Below, one piece after another: positions 53,995 through 62,300 of a stretch of DNA of 64,000 nucleotides. A model generated the notes under the pieces. It was not told the origin of the DNA and did no database searches. It was given only the letters and a program-made list of their open reading frames with translations. Origin of the DNA: Allorhizobium ampelinum S4 (GTDB lineage Bacteria; Pseudomonadota; Alphaproteobacteria; Rhizobiales; Rhizobiaceae). The stretch is from NCBI RefSeq assembly GCF_000016285.1, contig NC_011989.1:1739001-1803000 (forward strand), read 5' to 3'. Made by a program: the position numbers and the translations under genes. The stretch's first letter is position 1. Every line of letters begins with the position of its first letter.

Positions 53995-55034
53995 CAGGCG
54001 GCCTCCATCGACGGCTGGTCTTCGAGGACATGCACGGCATCGTGGAAAGACAGCGAGACCCGGCTACCCATCTCTATCGGTATCGCCCCGCCTGACTGGC
54101 TGATCTTGATCCTGACCGCGCCGATATCGGCGGTGTAGAGGATATTGGCACCCATGAAGGAGACGGAGGTGACGGTTGCCGATCCGTTTTCGTCGCGTTC
54201 GATACCGATATTTTCAGGTCGGACCGAAATCTGCATAGGTCCGGCAGCGGGACGGTCCAGCACCACGTTCTGACCCCAGGGGAGCAGCGCATCCATGCCG
54301 GACGCCTTGACGGAGAGAAGATTGGTCTGGCCGAGGAAGCTGGCTGTAAAGGCCGCTTTTGGCGACCGGTACAGCTCCAGCGGCGTGCCGATTTCGACAA
54401 CCTGACCGCCGTTCATAACCACGATCCGGTCTGACATCGCCATGGCCTCGGCCTGGTCATGGGTGACGTAAAGGCTTGTTGCGCCGATGCGGCGATGCAG
54501 TTCGACCAGCTCGTGGCGCAGGCTGTCACGCAGTTTGGCATCGAGATTAGACAGCGGTTCGTCAAACAGCAAAAGACTTGGCTGCATGACAATGGCGCGG
54601 GCCAGCGCCACGCGTTGCTGCTGGCCGCCGGACAATTGCCGGGGCATACGGTCAACCAACGCGCCGAGATTGCAGATCTCCAGCACATGGGCGATGCGCC
54701 GCGCCCTCTCGTCTTTCTGCACATTCTTCATCTTCAGGCCAAAGCCAAGGTTTTTGGCGACCGACATATGCGGAAACAGCGCATAGGACTGGAACACCAT
54801 GGCGATATCGCGGGCTTCGGGCGCGAGTTCGTCAATCCGCTTGCCCGCCAGCCGGATTTCGCCGCCGGATGCCTCGCTGATGCCCATCAGGATGCGCAGC
54901 AGCGTCGATTTTCCGCAGCCGGAGGGACCGAGAATGGTGACGAATTCACCCTTTTCGACGGTAAGCGAAACCGGATGGAGGACACGGGCTGATCCGAAGT
55001 CCTTGGTGATGTCGTTGATGTCTAGCTCACTCAT
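53994..55034 (-). CDS. ABC transporter ATPase (polyamine/iron/thiamine type)
   Basis: This 346-residue protein has Walker A GPSGCGKST, Q-loop QSYALFPHM, signature LSGGQQQRVALARA, Walker B LLLFDEPLSNLDA and H-loop VTHDQAEAMA. The C-terminal TOBE-like domain (about 250-340) is the type found in polyamine, iron and thiamine importers. It is the second gene of the operon, 33 bp after the binding-protein gene. Confidence 0.92.
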   Translation of the reverse strand: MSELDINDITKDFGSARVLHPVSLTVEKGEFVTILGPSGCGKSTLLRILMGISEASGGEIRLAGKRIDELAPEARDIAMVFQSYALFPHMSVAKNLGFGLKMKNVQKDERARRIAHVLEICNLGALVDRMPRQLSGGQQQRVALARAIVMQPSLLLFDEPLSNLDAKLRDSLRHELVELHRRIGATSLYVTHDQAEAMAMSDRIVVMNGGQVVEIGTPLELYRSPKAAFTASFLGQTNLLSVKASGMDALLPWGQNVVLDRPAAGPMQISVRPENIGIERDENGSATVTSVSFMGANILYTADIGAVRIKISQSGGAIPIEMGSRVSLSFHDAVHVLEDQPSMEAA

Positions 55035-55067
55035 CTCTCTGTCCCTCTTCGTCGGAATCGATTGGGA

Positions 55068-56297
55068 TTACTGGTTCAGGACTTTCTCATCGAGCGCTTC
55101 GGCAAGGGCGGTTGACATGTCCCAGAAAGCTGACACCGACAGGCGGGGATAGACACTTTTCGGCAGAACGTGATCCTGGAGGGCAGTCGGGATCAGATCG
55201 TTGGTGATATCGGTGCGCGGGGAGCGGGAAGCCTTGGTTTCCAGCTTGAAGGTCTGAAACTCCTTGCTCATGGCCATATCGATCAGCAGCAGGGCGGCGG
55301 CGACATGCTTGGCATTGGCCGGGACGAACATAGCGTCACCGGAGCCGACCTGTCCCTTTTCCAGCAGCGTCAGGCGGAAGGTTTCGGGCAATTGCTTGTT
55401 GCCGAGAAAGCTCATCACCTGATCTTCCCAGACCGTCCCCATATAGAGCTGCTGGTTGTTGATCAGGTTCAGCGTATCGGCATTGCCATTGGTCAGTTCC
55501 GCAGCCTTCAGCAGGCGGCGGTAATAGTCCCAGACAGGCGTCAGGCATTCGGAGGTCATTGCCCAGTCTTCGGCTTGTTGAAGCGTTTTGCTGTAGTCGG
55601 TCAGGGCTGTGCGGCAATCGCCAGTCAGATAATTGAGCGCCACGGAATAGATGAAACCTCCACCCGATCCGCCCTTGGCTGGCAAAGTGACGCCCAGGCG
55701 CTTGGGATGGCTTTCTGCCCAGGCCAACAGTTCGTCAAAACTCTTGGGAACCTCATTCGGTTTGACGAAGGCGCTGTCATAGCCGATTGCCGTCTGGTTG
55801 AGATGCACGAGCGGAAAAGTGCCGCCATGCTGGCGTCCGAACAATGTCTGCGCCAGGACCGGATCATAGGTTGCCATGTTCGGAAGAATTTTCGTCAGTG
55901 GAATCTTACCGATGACACCTTTGGCCGAGAGTAGCGGATAGCTGCCGCCGCCAGCGAAATAAGCATCTACGGGAGAATCCTGGCCCGAGGCCTGGACCGC
56001 GATCAGCTGCTGGTTGGCCTGATCGCCGTTGACGTCGCTATAGACGACCTTGATGCCGTACTTGGCGGTGAAACTGTCGGTCAGGTTTTTCCAGGTGTCA
56101 GCGAAGCTACCGGCGTAATTATACATAGTCACCGTTCCCTCGGCTTTGGCGGCGGGAACGACGATGTCGTAGAAATTCTCCCTTGTGACCTTGGAGAGAT
56201 CGAAATCAAGATTTTTCATATTGGTTTCGGCGCTCAAACACGGAGCGACAGAAGCGGCGAGCGTCAGGGCCGCGATGGCCAGGAATTTCATCTGCAT
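55068..56297 (-). CDS. Extracellular solute-binding protein of the ABC importer
   Basis: This 409-residue periplasmic protein has a signal peptide (MQMKFLAIAALTLAASVAPC in part, ending SAE) and the ABC type-2 solute-binding fold (NYAGSFADTWKNLTDSFTAKYGIKV in part). The ligand is not known; the glycerophosphodiesterase at the operon end suggests a phosphodiester, but the ATPase and permeases are of the polyamine/iron class. ATG 56297 is 6 bp after GGAG; ATG 56309 is too close upstream. It is divergent from the ROK regulator. Confidence 0.88.
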   Translation of the reverse strand: MQMKFLAIAALTLAASVAPCLSAETNMKNLDFDLSKVTRENFYDIVVPAAKAEGTVTMYNYAGSFADTWKNLTDSFTAKYGIKVVYSDVNGDQANQQLIAVQASGQDSPVDAYFAGGGSYPLLSAKGVIGKIPLTKILPNMATYDPVLAQTLFGRQHGGTFPLVHLNQTAIGYDSAFVKPNEVPKSFDELLAWAESHPKRLGVTLPAKGGSGGGFIYSVALNYLTGDCRTALTDYSKTLQQAEDWAMTSECLTPVWDYYRRLLKAAELTNGNADTLNLINNQQLYMGTVWEDQVMSFLGNKQLPETFRLTLLEKGQVGSGDAMFVPANAKHVAAALLLIDMAMSKEFQTFKLETKASRSPRTDITNDLIPTALQDHVLPKSVYPRLSVSAFWDMSTALAEALDEKVLNQ

Positions 56298-56334
56298 TGG
56301 GGTCTCCATCAGAGCTGGATCAATTGCAGGTCTA

Positions 56335-56357
56335 ATAATACACTTTGAGTGTAATAT
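56335..56357. promoter_or_regulatory. Palindromic operator candidate between ABC operon and ROK gene
   Basis: ATAATACACT-TTG-AGTGTAATAT forms 10-bp arms with one mismatch about a TTG centre. It lies 38 bp before the binding-protein start and 79 bp before the ROK start, in the shared promoter region. It is the best candidate operator for the ROK protein. Confidence 0.6.
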
Positions 56358-56435
56358 TTGTGACAGGCCACGAAATTTGGTTCCGCAGTCGAGTTGCGAT
56401 TGCCTGACCGCGAGACGCCGGATAGATGTTCAACC

Positions 56436-57584
56436 ATGACGACCCAAGCCAAACAGCCCTCTCGCTTTGACAGAAACCCGCTTGCCAGCGAGAACGAACG
56501 CCTGATTCTGGACATCGTCCGCCGCCACGGACCCATTGCCCGCTCAGTGATCACCACCCACACCAACCTGACGCAACAATCGGTGCATCGGTTGATTGAG
56601 GGGCTGATCGAGCGCGGTTTGCTGCGTACCGGCGCGCCGCTGAAGGGCGCACGCGGCCAGCCGAGCCCGACCATCGAGCTTGCGGTGGAATCCGTGGCGT
56701 CGCTGGGCATATCGATCAACACCGATTCGGCGATTATCTGCCTCGCGGATTTCAGCTGCGGCGTGATTGCCCAGAAGAAACTCGAGCTCCTGCCGCTCAG
56801 CCGGGAAGCCACCCTTGTTTCCTTATCACGGACCCTGGATGAGATGCTTGAGGCCCATAATCTGCCGCGCGACCGGCTGCTGGGGCTGGGTTTTGCCATG
56901 TCGGGTTTTTCCGTTGCCGATGACCGGATATTCAATGCGCCGGAACCCTTGCAGGACTGGTCGCTGATGGATCTTCGCCCGATCCTTGAACAGACGTTTC
57001 AGCTTCCCGTCTGGCAGGAGAACAATGCGACCACAGGCGCTATCGGCGAAAGCTTGCAAGGCGTTGGGCGATGGTGCCAGACCTTTGCCTACCTGTCGTT
57101 CAACTATGGCTTCGGTGGCGGGTTGATCCTCAATGGTCAGCCGTTTTACGGATTCCATGGCAATGCCGCTGAATTGTCGGGGATTTACGACCCGACCGAG
57201 GCACCTCGGCGTCCAGCCCTGCAATATTTGCTTCGGAGCCTTCAAGACCACGGCATCGAGATTGATTCCGTCGATACCCTTTACCGGACATTCGACCCAG
57301 GTTGGCCAGGCGTGGAAGCGTGGCTGGAAGCAACCATGCCACAGGTCGAACGCCTGGTGGCGGTATTGATCGCCGTGATCGATCCGCAGGCCATCGTTTT
57401 CGGCGGCCAATTGCCGCCAGCGCTGGGCGCGATGATGATCGAAAGATGCCCGATGCCCTCGCAGCGGGTTCATCGTTATGGTGTCGGGCCAAAGGAGGCC
57501 CGACTGGTGCTTAGTGAAGTGAAGGGTGATGCCGCAGTCATTGGTGCAGCGCTCCTGCCGCTCAAGATGCGGTATTTTATTTAA
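56436..57584 (+). CDS. ROK-family transcriptional regulator
   Basis: This 382-residue protein has an N-terminal winged helix (about 20-80: IVRRHGPIARSVITTHTNLTQQSVHRLIE in part) and a ROK ATPase-like domain. The zinc-binding Cys cluster of most ROK sugar sensors and kinases is missing: the segment GNAAELSGIYDPTEAPRRPA has no Cys. It may sense something other than a simple sugar. ATG 56436 is selected; the TTG at 56394 would add 14 residues. It faces away from the ABC operon and probably represses it; the palindrome in between is its likely site. Confidence 0.85.
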   Translation: MTTQAKQPSRFDRNPLASENERLILDIVRRHGPIARSVITTHTNLTQQSVHRLIEGLIERGLLRTGAPLKGARGQPSPTIELAVESVASLGISINTDSAIICLADFSCGVIAQKKLELLPLSREATLVSLSRTLDEMLEAHNLPRDRLLGLGFAMSGFSVADDRIFNAPEPLQDWSLMDLRPILEQTFQLPVWQENNATTGAIGESLQGVGRWCQTFAYLSFNYGFGGGLILNGQPFYGFHGNAAELSGIYDPTEAPRRPALQYLLRSLQDHGIEIDSVDTLYRTFDPGWPGVEAWLEATMPQVERLVAVLIAVIDPQAIVFGGQLPPALGAMMIERCPMPSQRVHRYGVGPKEARLVLSEVKGDAAVIGAALLPLKMRYFI

Positions 57585-57596
57585 ACCAATGCAGGT

Positions 57597-58811
57597 TCAA
57601 GCCTCGGCAAATTGCGGCGCTGCCCAGTTGGGGAACGGGTCGCGCATATCGCGCCAAGCACCGGGCGTGAATCGGTCAGCGGGCACCAGACAGGCGTCCA
57701 GGCGGGCGCGGATTTCGGCTTCATCCATGGGATCTGCGCCGATAAATACGAGTTCCTGGCGTCGATCACCCCAGACCGGGTCGAGATAGGGTTGCATGGC
57801 CTTGAGAAAGCCCTTGTCCTGCGGCCATTGCTGTTTGGGTACGGAGGCCCACCATAGGCCCATGCGCCCGGTGCGCACCAGCGGTCCGGCCTGGCTCAGT
57901 TCTCCGACATGATGGGGCCGGGTGGCCAGCCAGAAAAAGCCCTTGGCGCGGATCACGCCCGGCCAGTCGCTGTCGATAAAGTCCTGAAACCTCTGAGGAT
58001 CGAGTGGACGGCGGGCGCGATAGACAAAGCTGCGAATGCCATATTCTTCGGTTTCAGGCACATGGTCCTTGAAACCGTGCAATTCCTTGAACCACAGTGG
58101 ATGGGTTTCCGCCCGGCCAAGGTCGAACCGCCCGGTTCCCAGCACATCCTTCGGTTCAATCTGGCCGAAATCGGCCTCAATGATCCGCGCATCCGGGTTG
58201 AGGCCGACGATGATCTTGCGGGCCGCATCCAGCCGGGCAGGGCCTGCGGTTTCGGCCTTGTTGAGGACGACCACGTCGGCAAACTCGATCTGTTCGACCA
58301 GAAGGTCAACGAGCGTGCGGTTATCGTCTTCGCCCGCCGTTTCGCCCCGGTCGGAGAGGAAGTCGCTGGAGCTGTAATCACGCAATAAGTTGGCTGCATC
58401 GACCACCGTGACCATCGTATCCAGCCGCGCGATGTCGGAGAGGCTGTTGCCGTCTTCGTCACGAAACTCAAACGTGCTGGCAATCGGCAGCGGTTCGGCA
58501 ATGCCGGTCGCTTCGATCAGCAGATAATCGAACCGGCCTGAAGCCGCCAGTTGCCGCACTTCCGTAAGCAGGTCTTCGCGCAGGGTGCAGCAGATGCAGC
58601 CATTGCTCATTTCCACCAATTGCTCGTCGGTTCGCGAGAGATTGGCACCGCCATCACGCACCAGGGCGGCATCGATATTCACCTCGCTCATGTCATTGAC
58701 GATCACCGCGACCTTCAGCCCGGCCCGGTTGCCAAGAATATGATTGAGAACCGTGGTTTTACCGGCACCGAGAAAGCCGGACAGCACAGTCACGGGAAGC
58801 TTGTTATCCAT
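57597..58811 (-). CDS. CobW/COG0523-family zinc-linked GTPase
   Basis: COG0523 proteins are metallochaperone-type GTPases that deliver Zn in zinc starvation. The 404-residue protein has GFLGAGKTT (Walker A), the metal-binding CICC motif in [16 protein letters not shown] and the C-terminal CobW_C domain. The neighbouring zinc importer genes and a Zur-box candidate 13 bp upstream support the zinc role. ATG 58811 follows AAGGAG; TTG 58817 is unlikely. It is convergent with the ROK gene 12 bp away. Confidence 0.92.
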   Translation of the reverse strand: MDNKLPVTVLSGFLGAGKTTVLNHILGNRAGLKVAVIVNDMSEVNIDAALVRDGGANLSRTDEQLVEMSNGCICCTLREDLLTEVRQLAASGRFDYLLIEATGIAEPLPIASTFEFRDEDGNSLSDIARLDTMVTVVDAANLLRDYSSSDFLSDRGETAGEDDNRTLVDLLVEQIEFADVVVLNKAETAGPARLDAARKIIVGLNPDARIIEADFGQIEPKDVLGTGRFDLGRAETHPLWFKELHGFKDHVPETEEYGIRSFVYRARRPLDPQRFQDFIDSDWPGVIRAKGFFWLATRPHHVGELSQAGPLVRTGRMGLWWASVPKQQWPQDKGFLKAMQPYLDPVWGDRRQELVFIGADPMDEAEIRARLDACLVPADRFTPGAWRDMRDPFPNWAAPQFAEA

Positions 58812-58823
58812 CTTCAACTCCTT

Positions 58824-58842
58824 AATGTAATAACATTACATT
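58824..58842 (-). promoter_or_regulatory. Zur-box candidate upstream of the CobW-type gene
   Basis: The 19-bp palindrome AATGTAATAACATTACATT sits directly before the AAGGAG of the CobW-type gene. Its reverse complement shares an 18-bp identical string (ATGTAATGTTATTACATT) with the second box at 59914. This is the pattern expected for Zur sites. Confidence 0.8.
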
Positions 58843-58895
58843 GATGGTTCTGAAAAAGGCGAGCAGGGCGCTCGCCTTTTTGGTTGTTGCGTCTG

Positions 58896-59861
58896 TCAGC
58901 CCTTCAGGCAGGTGGCCATGGCGGTTGCCAGATCCGTCATCAGGGCGCGATAGAGGTCAGGGCCATCGGCCAGCCCCGTGCCAAGCGGATCGAGCGTGCC
59001 GGTGCGGGCATTGCTGCCCTCAGACACCACTTTGATCAGTTTCGGCGCAAATTGCGGCTCGGCGAAAATGCAGGCGGCGTCCAGGGATTTGATCTTGGTG
59101 TGTAACGCCGACACCCGTTCGGCACCCGGGGCTTTTTCCGGGCTGACGGTGACGGAACCGGCAACCGTCACATGATAGCGATGCTCGAAATATTGATAGG
59201 CGTCATGAAAGACGATGAACGGCTTGTCCTTGACCGGGGCCAGCATGGCGGCAATCTGCTTATCCATGGTATCCACCTGTGCCTGGAAGCGGGCAAGATT
59301 TTCCGCATAAAGCGGGGCATTGGCCTTGTCCGCAGTGCTCAAGGCGTCGGCTATGGTTGCGGCCATGGCCTTGGCATTATCAGGATCGAGCCAGATATGC
59401 ATGTCATGGGCGCCATGCTCGTCGTCATGGCTATGCCCGTGGCCTTTATCGTGGTCATGCCCGGCTTCGTGCGCATCGCCATCGTCATGGGCTTCGAATG
59501 GCCCACCCTCGCGCAGGGGCAACAGTTCCACGCCCTTGGCCTCTGCCAGCGCCACCACTTTGGCCTTGCCTGCCAGCGCATCCAACGGCTTGTCGAGAAA
59601 GGTTTCTAACCCCGGCCCAACCCAGAATATCAGGTCAGCCTGTTGCAGCGCTTTGGCCTTGGAGGGCTTCAGGCTATAATCATGCGGGGAACCGGCACCT
59701 TCCACCAGAAGATGCGGCGTGCCAGCACCCTTCATGATCGCGGCGACGATGGAATTGACCGGCTTGATCGAGGCAACCACATCAGGTGCGGCGGCAGCCA
59801 TGCCAGGGGCAAGCAGAAGCATGGGGATAAGGCTGAGCAGGGGCATTGTCTTCACAGGCAA
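58896..59861 (-). CDS. znuA: Zinc ABC transporter periplasmic binding protein ZnuA
   Basis: ZnuA captures Zn2+ in the periplasm for the ZnuBC importer. The 321-residue protein has a signal peptide (ending AAAA), a conserved metal ligand His60 (GSPHDYSL), a His/Asp-rich loop (about residues 125-155) and a second ligand region HIWLDP. The TTG 59861 start is chosen for GGAG at 6 bp; TTG 59873, GTG 59855 and ATG 59846 are alternatives. It is divergent from znuC, and the Zur box lies between them. Confidence 0.93.
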   Translation of the reverse strand: MPVKTMPLLSLIPMLLLAPGMAAAAPDVVASIKPVNSIVAAIMKGAGTPHLLVEGAGSPHDYSLKPSKAKALQQADLIFWVGPGLETFLDKPLDALAGKAKVVALAEAKGVELLPLREGGPFEAHDDGDAHEAGHDHDKGHGHSHDDEHGAHDMHIWLDPDNAKAMAATIADALSTADKANAPLYAENLARFQAQVDTMDKQIAAMLAPVKDKPFIVFHDAYQYFEHRYHVTVAGSVTVSPEKAPGAERVSALHTKIKSLDAACIFAEPQFAPKLIKVVSEGSNARTGTLDPLGTGLADGPDLYRALMTDLATAMATCLKG

Positions 59862-59913
59862 GGCGGTCTCCAATTTATATAAGCCAAAGCAAGGGCGGTT
59901 CCTTGTATGGGGT

Positions 59914-59931
59914 ATGTAATGTTATTACATT
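59914..59931. promoter_or_regulatory. Zur-box candidate between znuA and znuC
   Basis: ATGTAATGTTATTACATT is a palindrome and an exact 18-bp match, in reverse complement, to the box upstream of the CobW-type gene. It lies about 53 bp upstream of znuA and 68 bp upstream of znuC. It probably controls both directions. Confidence 0.85.
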
Positions 59932-59998
59932 GATTGCGTAACGCTATAACGTGTGTCATAGCCGGTTGCAACACTCAATCTGTGGAGTTTCGGTATCC

Positions 59999-60958
59999 GT
60001 GTTGAAGGTGCTGGGTGAAAAGCCATTGGTGACATTGCGCAATGCTGGCATCAGGCGCGGCGGGCGCTGGCTGGTGCGCGGTGTCGAGCTTTCGATCCGC
60101 AAAGGCGAACTTGTCACCCTGATCGGCCCAAACGGATCGGGCAAATCGACAACAGCGAAAATGGCGCTTGGCGTGCTGAAGCCCGATGAGGGTGAGGTGG
60201 TGCGCGAGCGGCCGTTTACGGTTGGTTATGTGCCGCAAAAACTGAGCATCGACTGGACCATGCCGCTCACGGTTGACCGGCTGATGACCCTGACTGTCAA
60301 GCTGTCCAAGGCTGAGATCGAGGCTGCTTTGGATTCTGTCGGGATTGCCCATCTGCTGCGCGCCGAAGTCCAGCATCTGTCCGGTGGCGAGTTTCAGCGG
60401 GCGCTGCTGGCGCGGGCTCTTGCCCGCAAGCCGGACCTGCTGGTGCTGGATGAGCCGGTGCAGGGCGTCGATTTTGCCGGTGAAATCGCCCTTTACGAAT
60501 TGATCGCCGATATCAGGCGCAAGACGGGTTGCGGCGTGCTGTTGATTTCCCACGATCTGCATATGGTGATGGCAGAGACCGATATTGTCGTCTGCCTGAA
60601 TGGACATGTCTGCTGCCGTGGCACACCGGATGTCGTCAGCCAAAGCCCGGAATATCAGCGGCTTTTCGGGGCTGCTGCGGCGCGCACGCTTGCGGTCTAT
60701 AATCACCGCCATGACCACACGCATCTGCCGGATGGCCGGGTCCAGCACCTCGATGGGTCGGTGACAGATCACTGCCATCCTGATGACGGCCATCATCATG
60801 GCCGGGGTGAGGAGGGCCATCATCATGGCTTGGGTGAGGAGCACCATCATCGCCATCACGATGACACGCTTGAGCTTGAAGAGAACCATCATGATCATCA
60901 CCACCACGGCGAAGGGCCGTCGGTGACGTCGGGGAGGGGTGATCGTCATGATGGATGA
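59999..60958 (+). CDS. znuC: Zinc ABC transporter ATPase ZnuC with His-rich tail
   Basis: ZnuC powers zinc import. It has Walker A GPNGSGKST (about residue 43), signature LSGGEFQRALLARAL and Walker B LLVLDEPVQG. From about residue 236 there is an 84-residue tail with 25 histidines and two 9-residue GHHHGxGEE repeats (27-bp direct repeats at 60788-60841), which could bind zinc and sense the pool. GTG 59999 is the chosen start, with poor ribosome-binding context; GTG 59951 or 60008 are possible. It overlaps znuB by 11 bp. Confidence 0.9.
   Translation: MLKVLGEKPLVTLRNAGIRRGGRWLVRGVELSIRKGELVTLIGPNGSGKSTTAKMALGVLKPDEGEVVRERPFTVGYVPQKLSIDWTMPLTVDRLMTLTVKLSKAEIEAALDSVGIAHLLRAEVQHLSGGEFQRALLARALARKPDLLVLDEPVQGVDFAGEIALYELIADIRRKTGCGVLLISHDLHMVMAETDIVVCLNGHVCCRGTPDVVSQSPEYQRLFGAAAARTLAVYNHRHDHTHLPDGRVQHLDGSVTDHCHPDDGHHHGRGEEGHHHGLGEEHHHRHHDDTLELEENHHDHHHHGEGPSVTSGRGDRHDG
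60788..60841 (+). repeat. 27-bp tandem repeat in the znuC His-rich tail
   Basis: Two units starting GGCCATCATCATGGC at 60788 and 60815 encode GHHHGRGEE and GHHHGLGEE. Differences are in the middle two codons only. Confidence 0.9.
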
Positions 60959-61760
60959 TTTCTTCGTTCGGGCATTGCTGGCCGGCGTCGGGCTGGCACT
61001 CACGGTTGGGCCGCTCGGCTGCTTCGTCATCTGGCGGCGCATGGCCTATTTCGGTGACACGATGGCACATTCCTCGTTGTTGGGCGTGGCTCTGTCACTG
61101 CTGTTTTCCGTCAATCTGACGCTCAGTGTGTTTCTGGTCGCGGCAATTGTCTCACTGCTGTTGTTGCTGTTGCAGAACCGGCGCGGGCTTTCCGCCGATG
61201 CGCTGCTGGGTATTCTCAGCCACGCGACGCTGGCGATTGGCCTTGTTTTGGTTGCCTTCATGACCTGGGTGCGGGTCGATCTGATGGCCTATCTGTTCGG
61301 GGATATTCTGGCCGTGACGCCGCAGGATATCGCCACCGTCTGGATTGGCGGGCTCGGTGTCATCCTGTGCCTTTGCCTGTTGTGGCGGCCCTTGCTGGCG
61401 GCCACCGTCAATGAAGACGTCGCCGAGGCGGAAGGCTTGAGACCGGCGCGGGCCAGGCTGATCTTCATGCTGCTGATGGCCGTGGTGATTGCCATTGCCA
61501 TGAAAGTCGTCGGCATTCTGCTGATCACCGCGCTGCTGATCATTCCGGCCGCCACCGCCCGGCGGTTTTCCATGACGCCGGAAATCATGGCGGTGCTGGC
61601 GTCTGTTATCGGCGCGGTTGCCGTAGTTGGCGGCCTGTTTGGTTCACTGACTTATGACACGCCTTCCGGCCCGTCCATCGTGGTAGCCGCCCTTGTCCTG
61701 TTTATTCTCAGCTTGCTGCCGATACGCCGTTTTTCAACGGCTGCCGTGAAGAAAGGATGA
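60948..61760 (+). CDS. znuB: Zinc ABC transporter permease ZnuB
   Basis: ZnuB is the membrane channel of the zinc importer. The 270-residue protein has about eight hydrophobic segments; GPLGCFVIWRRMAYFGDTMAHSSLLG in part is the family block. ATG 60948 follows GGAGGGG, with the start inside the end of znuC. Next is zur, 7 bp downstream, so znuC-znuB-zur form one transcript. Confidence 0.94.
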   Translation: MMDDFFVRALLAGVGLALTVGPLGCFVIWRRMAYFGDTMAHSSLLGVALSLLFSVNLTLSVFLVAAIVSLLLLLLQNRRGLSADALLGILSHATLAIGLVLVAFMTWVRVDLMAYLFGDILAVTPQDIATVWIGGLGVILCLCLLWRPLLAATVNEDVAEAEGLRPARARLIFMLLMAVVIAIAMKVVGILLITALLIIPAATARRFSMTPEIMAVLASVIGAVAVVGGLFGSLTYDTPSGPSIVVAALVLFILSLLPIRRFSTAAVKKG

Positions 61761-61767
61761 TCGTCTG

Positions 61768-62166
61768 ATGTCCACACCGCAATTGACCCGCAATCAAAGC
61801 CTGGTGTTTCAGGCGCTCGAAAAGGCAGATGGCCCGCTTTCGGCCTATACGATCCTCGACAAGCTGCGCGATAGCGGCTTTCGCGCCCCGCTACAGGTGT
61901 ACCGCGCCCTGGAAAAGCTGCTGGAATTCGGCCTTGTGCACCGGCTGGAAAGCCTCAACGCCTTTGTCGTCTGCTCCCATCTCCAGCATGATTGCTGCGA
62001 CCACGGAACCGTGGCCTTCGCAATCTGTAGCAAATGCGGGCAGGTCAAGGAGTTTCACGATCACTCCATCGACCATCGGCTGGGAGACTGGTCGAAGGGC
62101 CAGGGCTTCAAGGCGGAGAAAACCACAATCGAAATTCGCGGCGTCTGCGCAGAGTGCCTCGTCTGA
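61768..62166 (+). CDS. zur: Zinc uptake regulator Zur (Fur family)
   Basis: Zur represses zinc-uptake genes when Zn is plentiful. The 132-residue protein has a winged helix (residues about 5-75), the metal-binding region HLQHDCCDHGTVAFAICSKCGQ in part, and a second Cys pair GVCAEC. It is the third gene after znuC and znuB, the arrangement of many alphaproteobacteria. The Zur boxes upstream of znuA/znuC imply that it controls its own operon. Confidence 0.93.
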   Translation: MSTPQLTRNQSLVFQALEKADGPLSAYTILDKLRDSGFRAPLQVYRALEKLLEFGLVHRLESLNAFVVCSHLQHDCCDHGTVAFAICSKCGQVKEFHDHSIDHRLGDWSKGQGFKAEKTTIEIRGVCAECLV

Positions 62167-62190
62167 AATCACGCCTTCAGAGCGGTTTCA

Positions 62191-62300
62191 GTTCACTAGA
62201 GTTTGTCAGGTAAAAGTGGAAACCGGTTTTCCCGATATGACAAACGAAAACAAATGAATCTAGAGACCGTCTGGTTCAATATGAACCTGACAGTCTCTAG
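62191..62300. repeat. Dispersed two-hairpin repeat, copy C (overlaps gamma-CA 3' end)
   Basis: Hairpin 1 spans 62201-62245 with perfect 7-bp ends GTTTGTC/GACAAAC. Hairpin 2 spans 62260-62300, with 17 of 19 positions paired around an ATA loop. The flank, spacer (GAAAACAA) and second hairpin match copies A and B. Confidence 0.9.
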
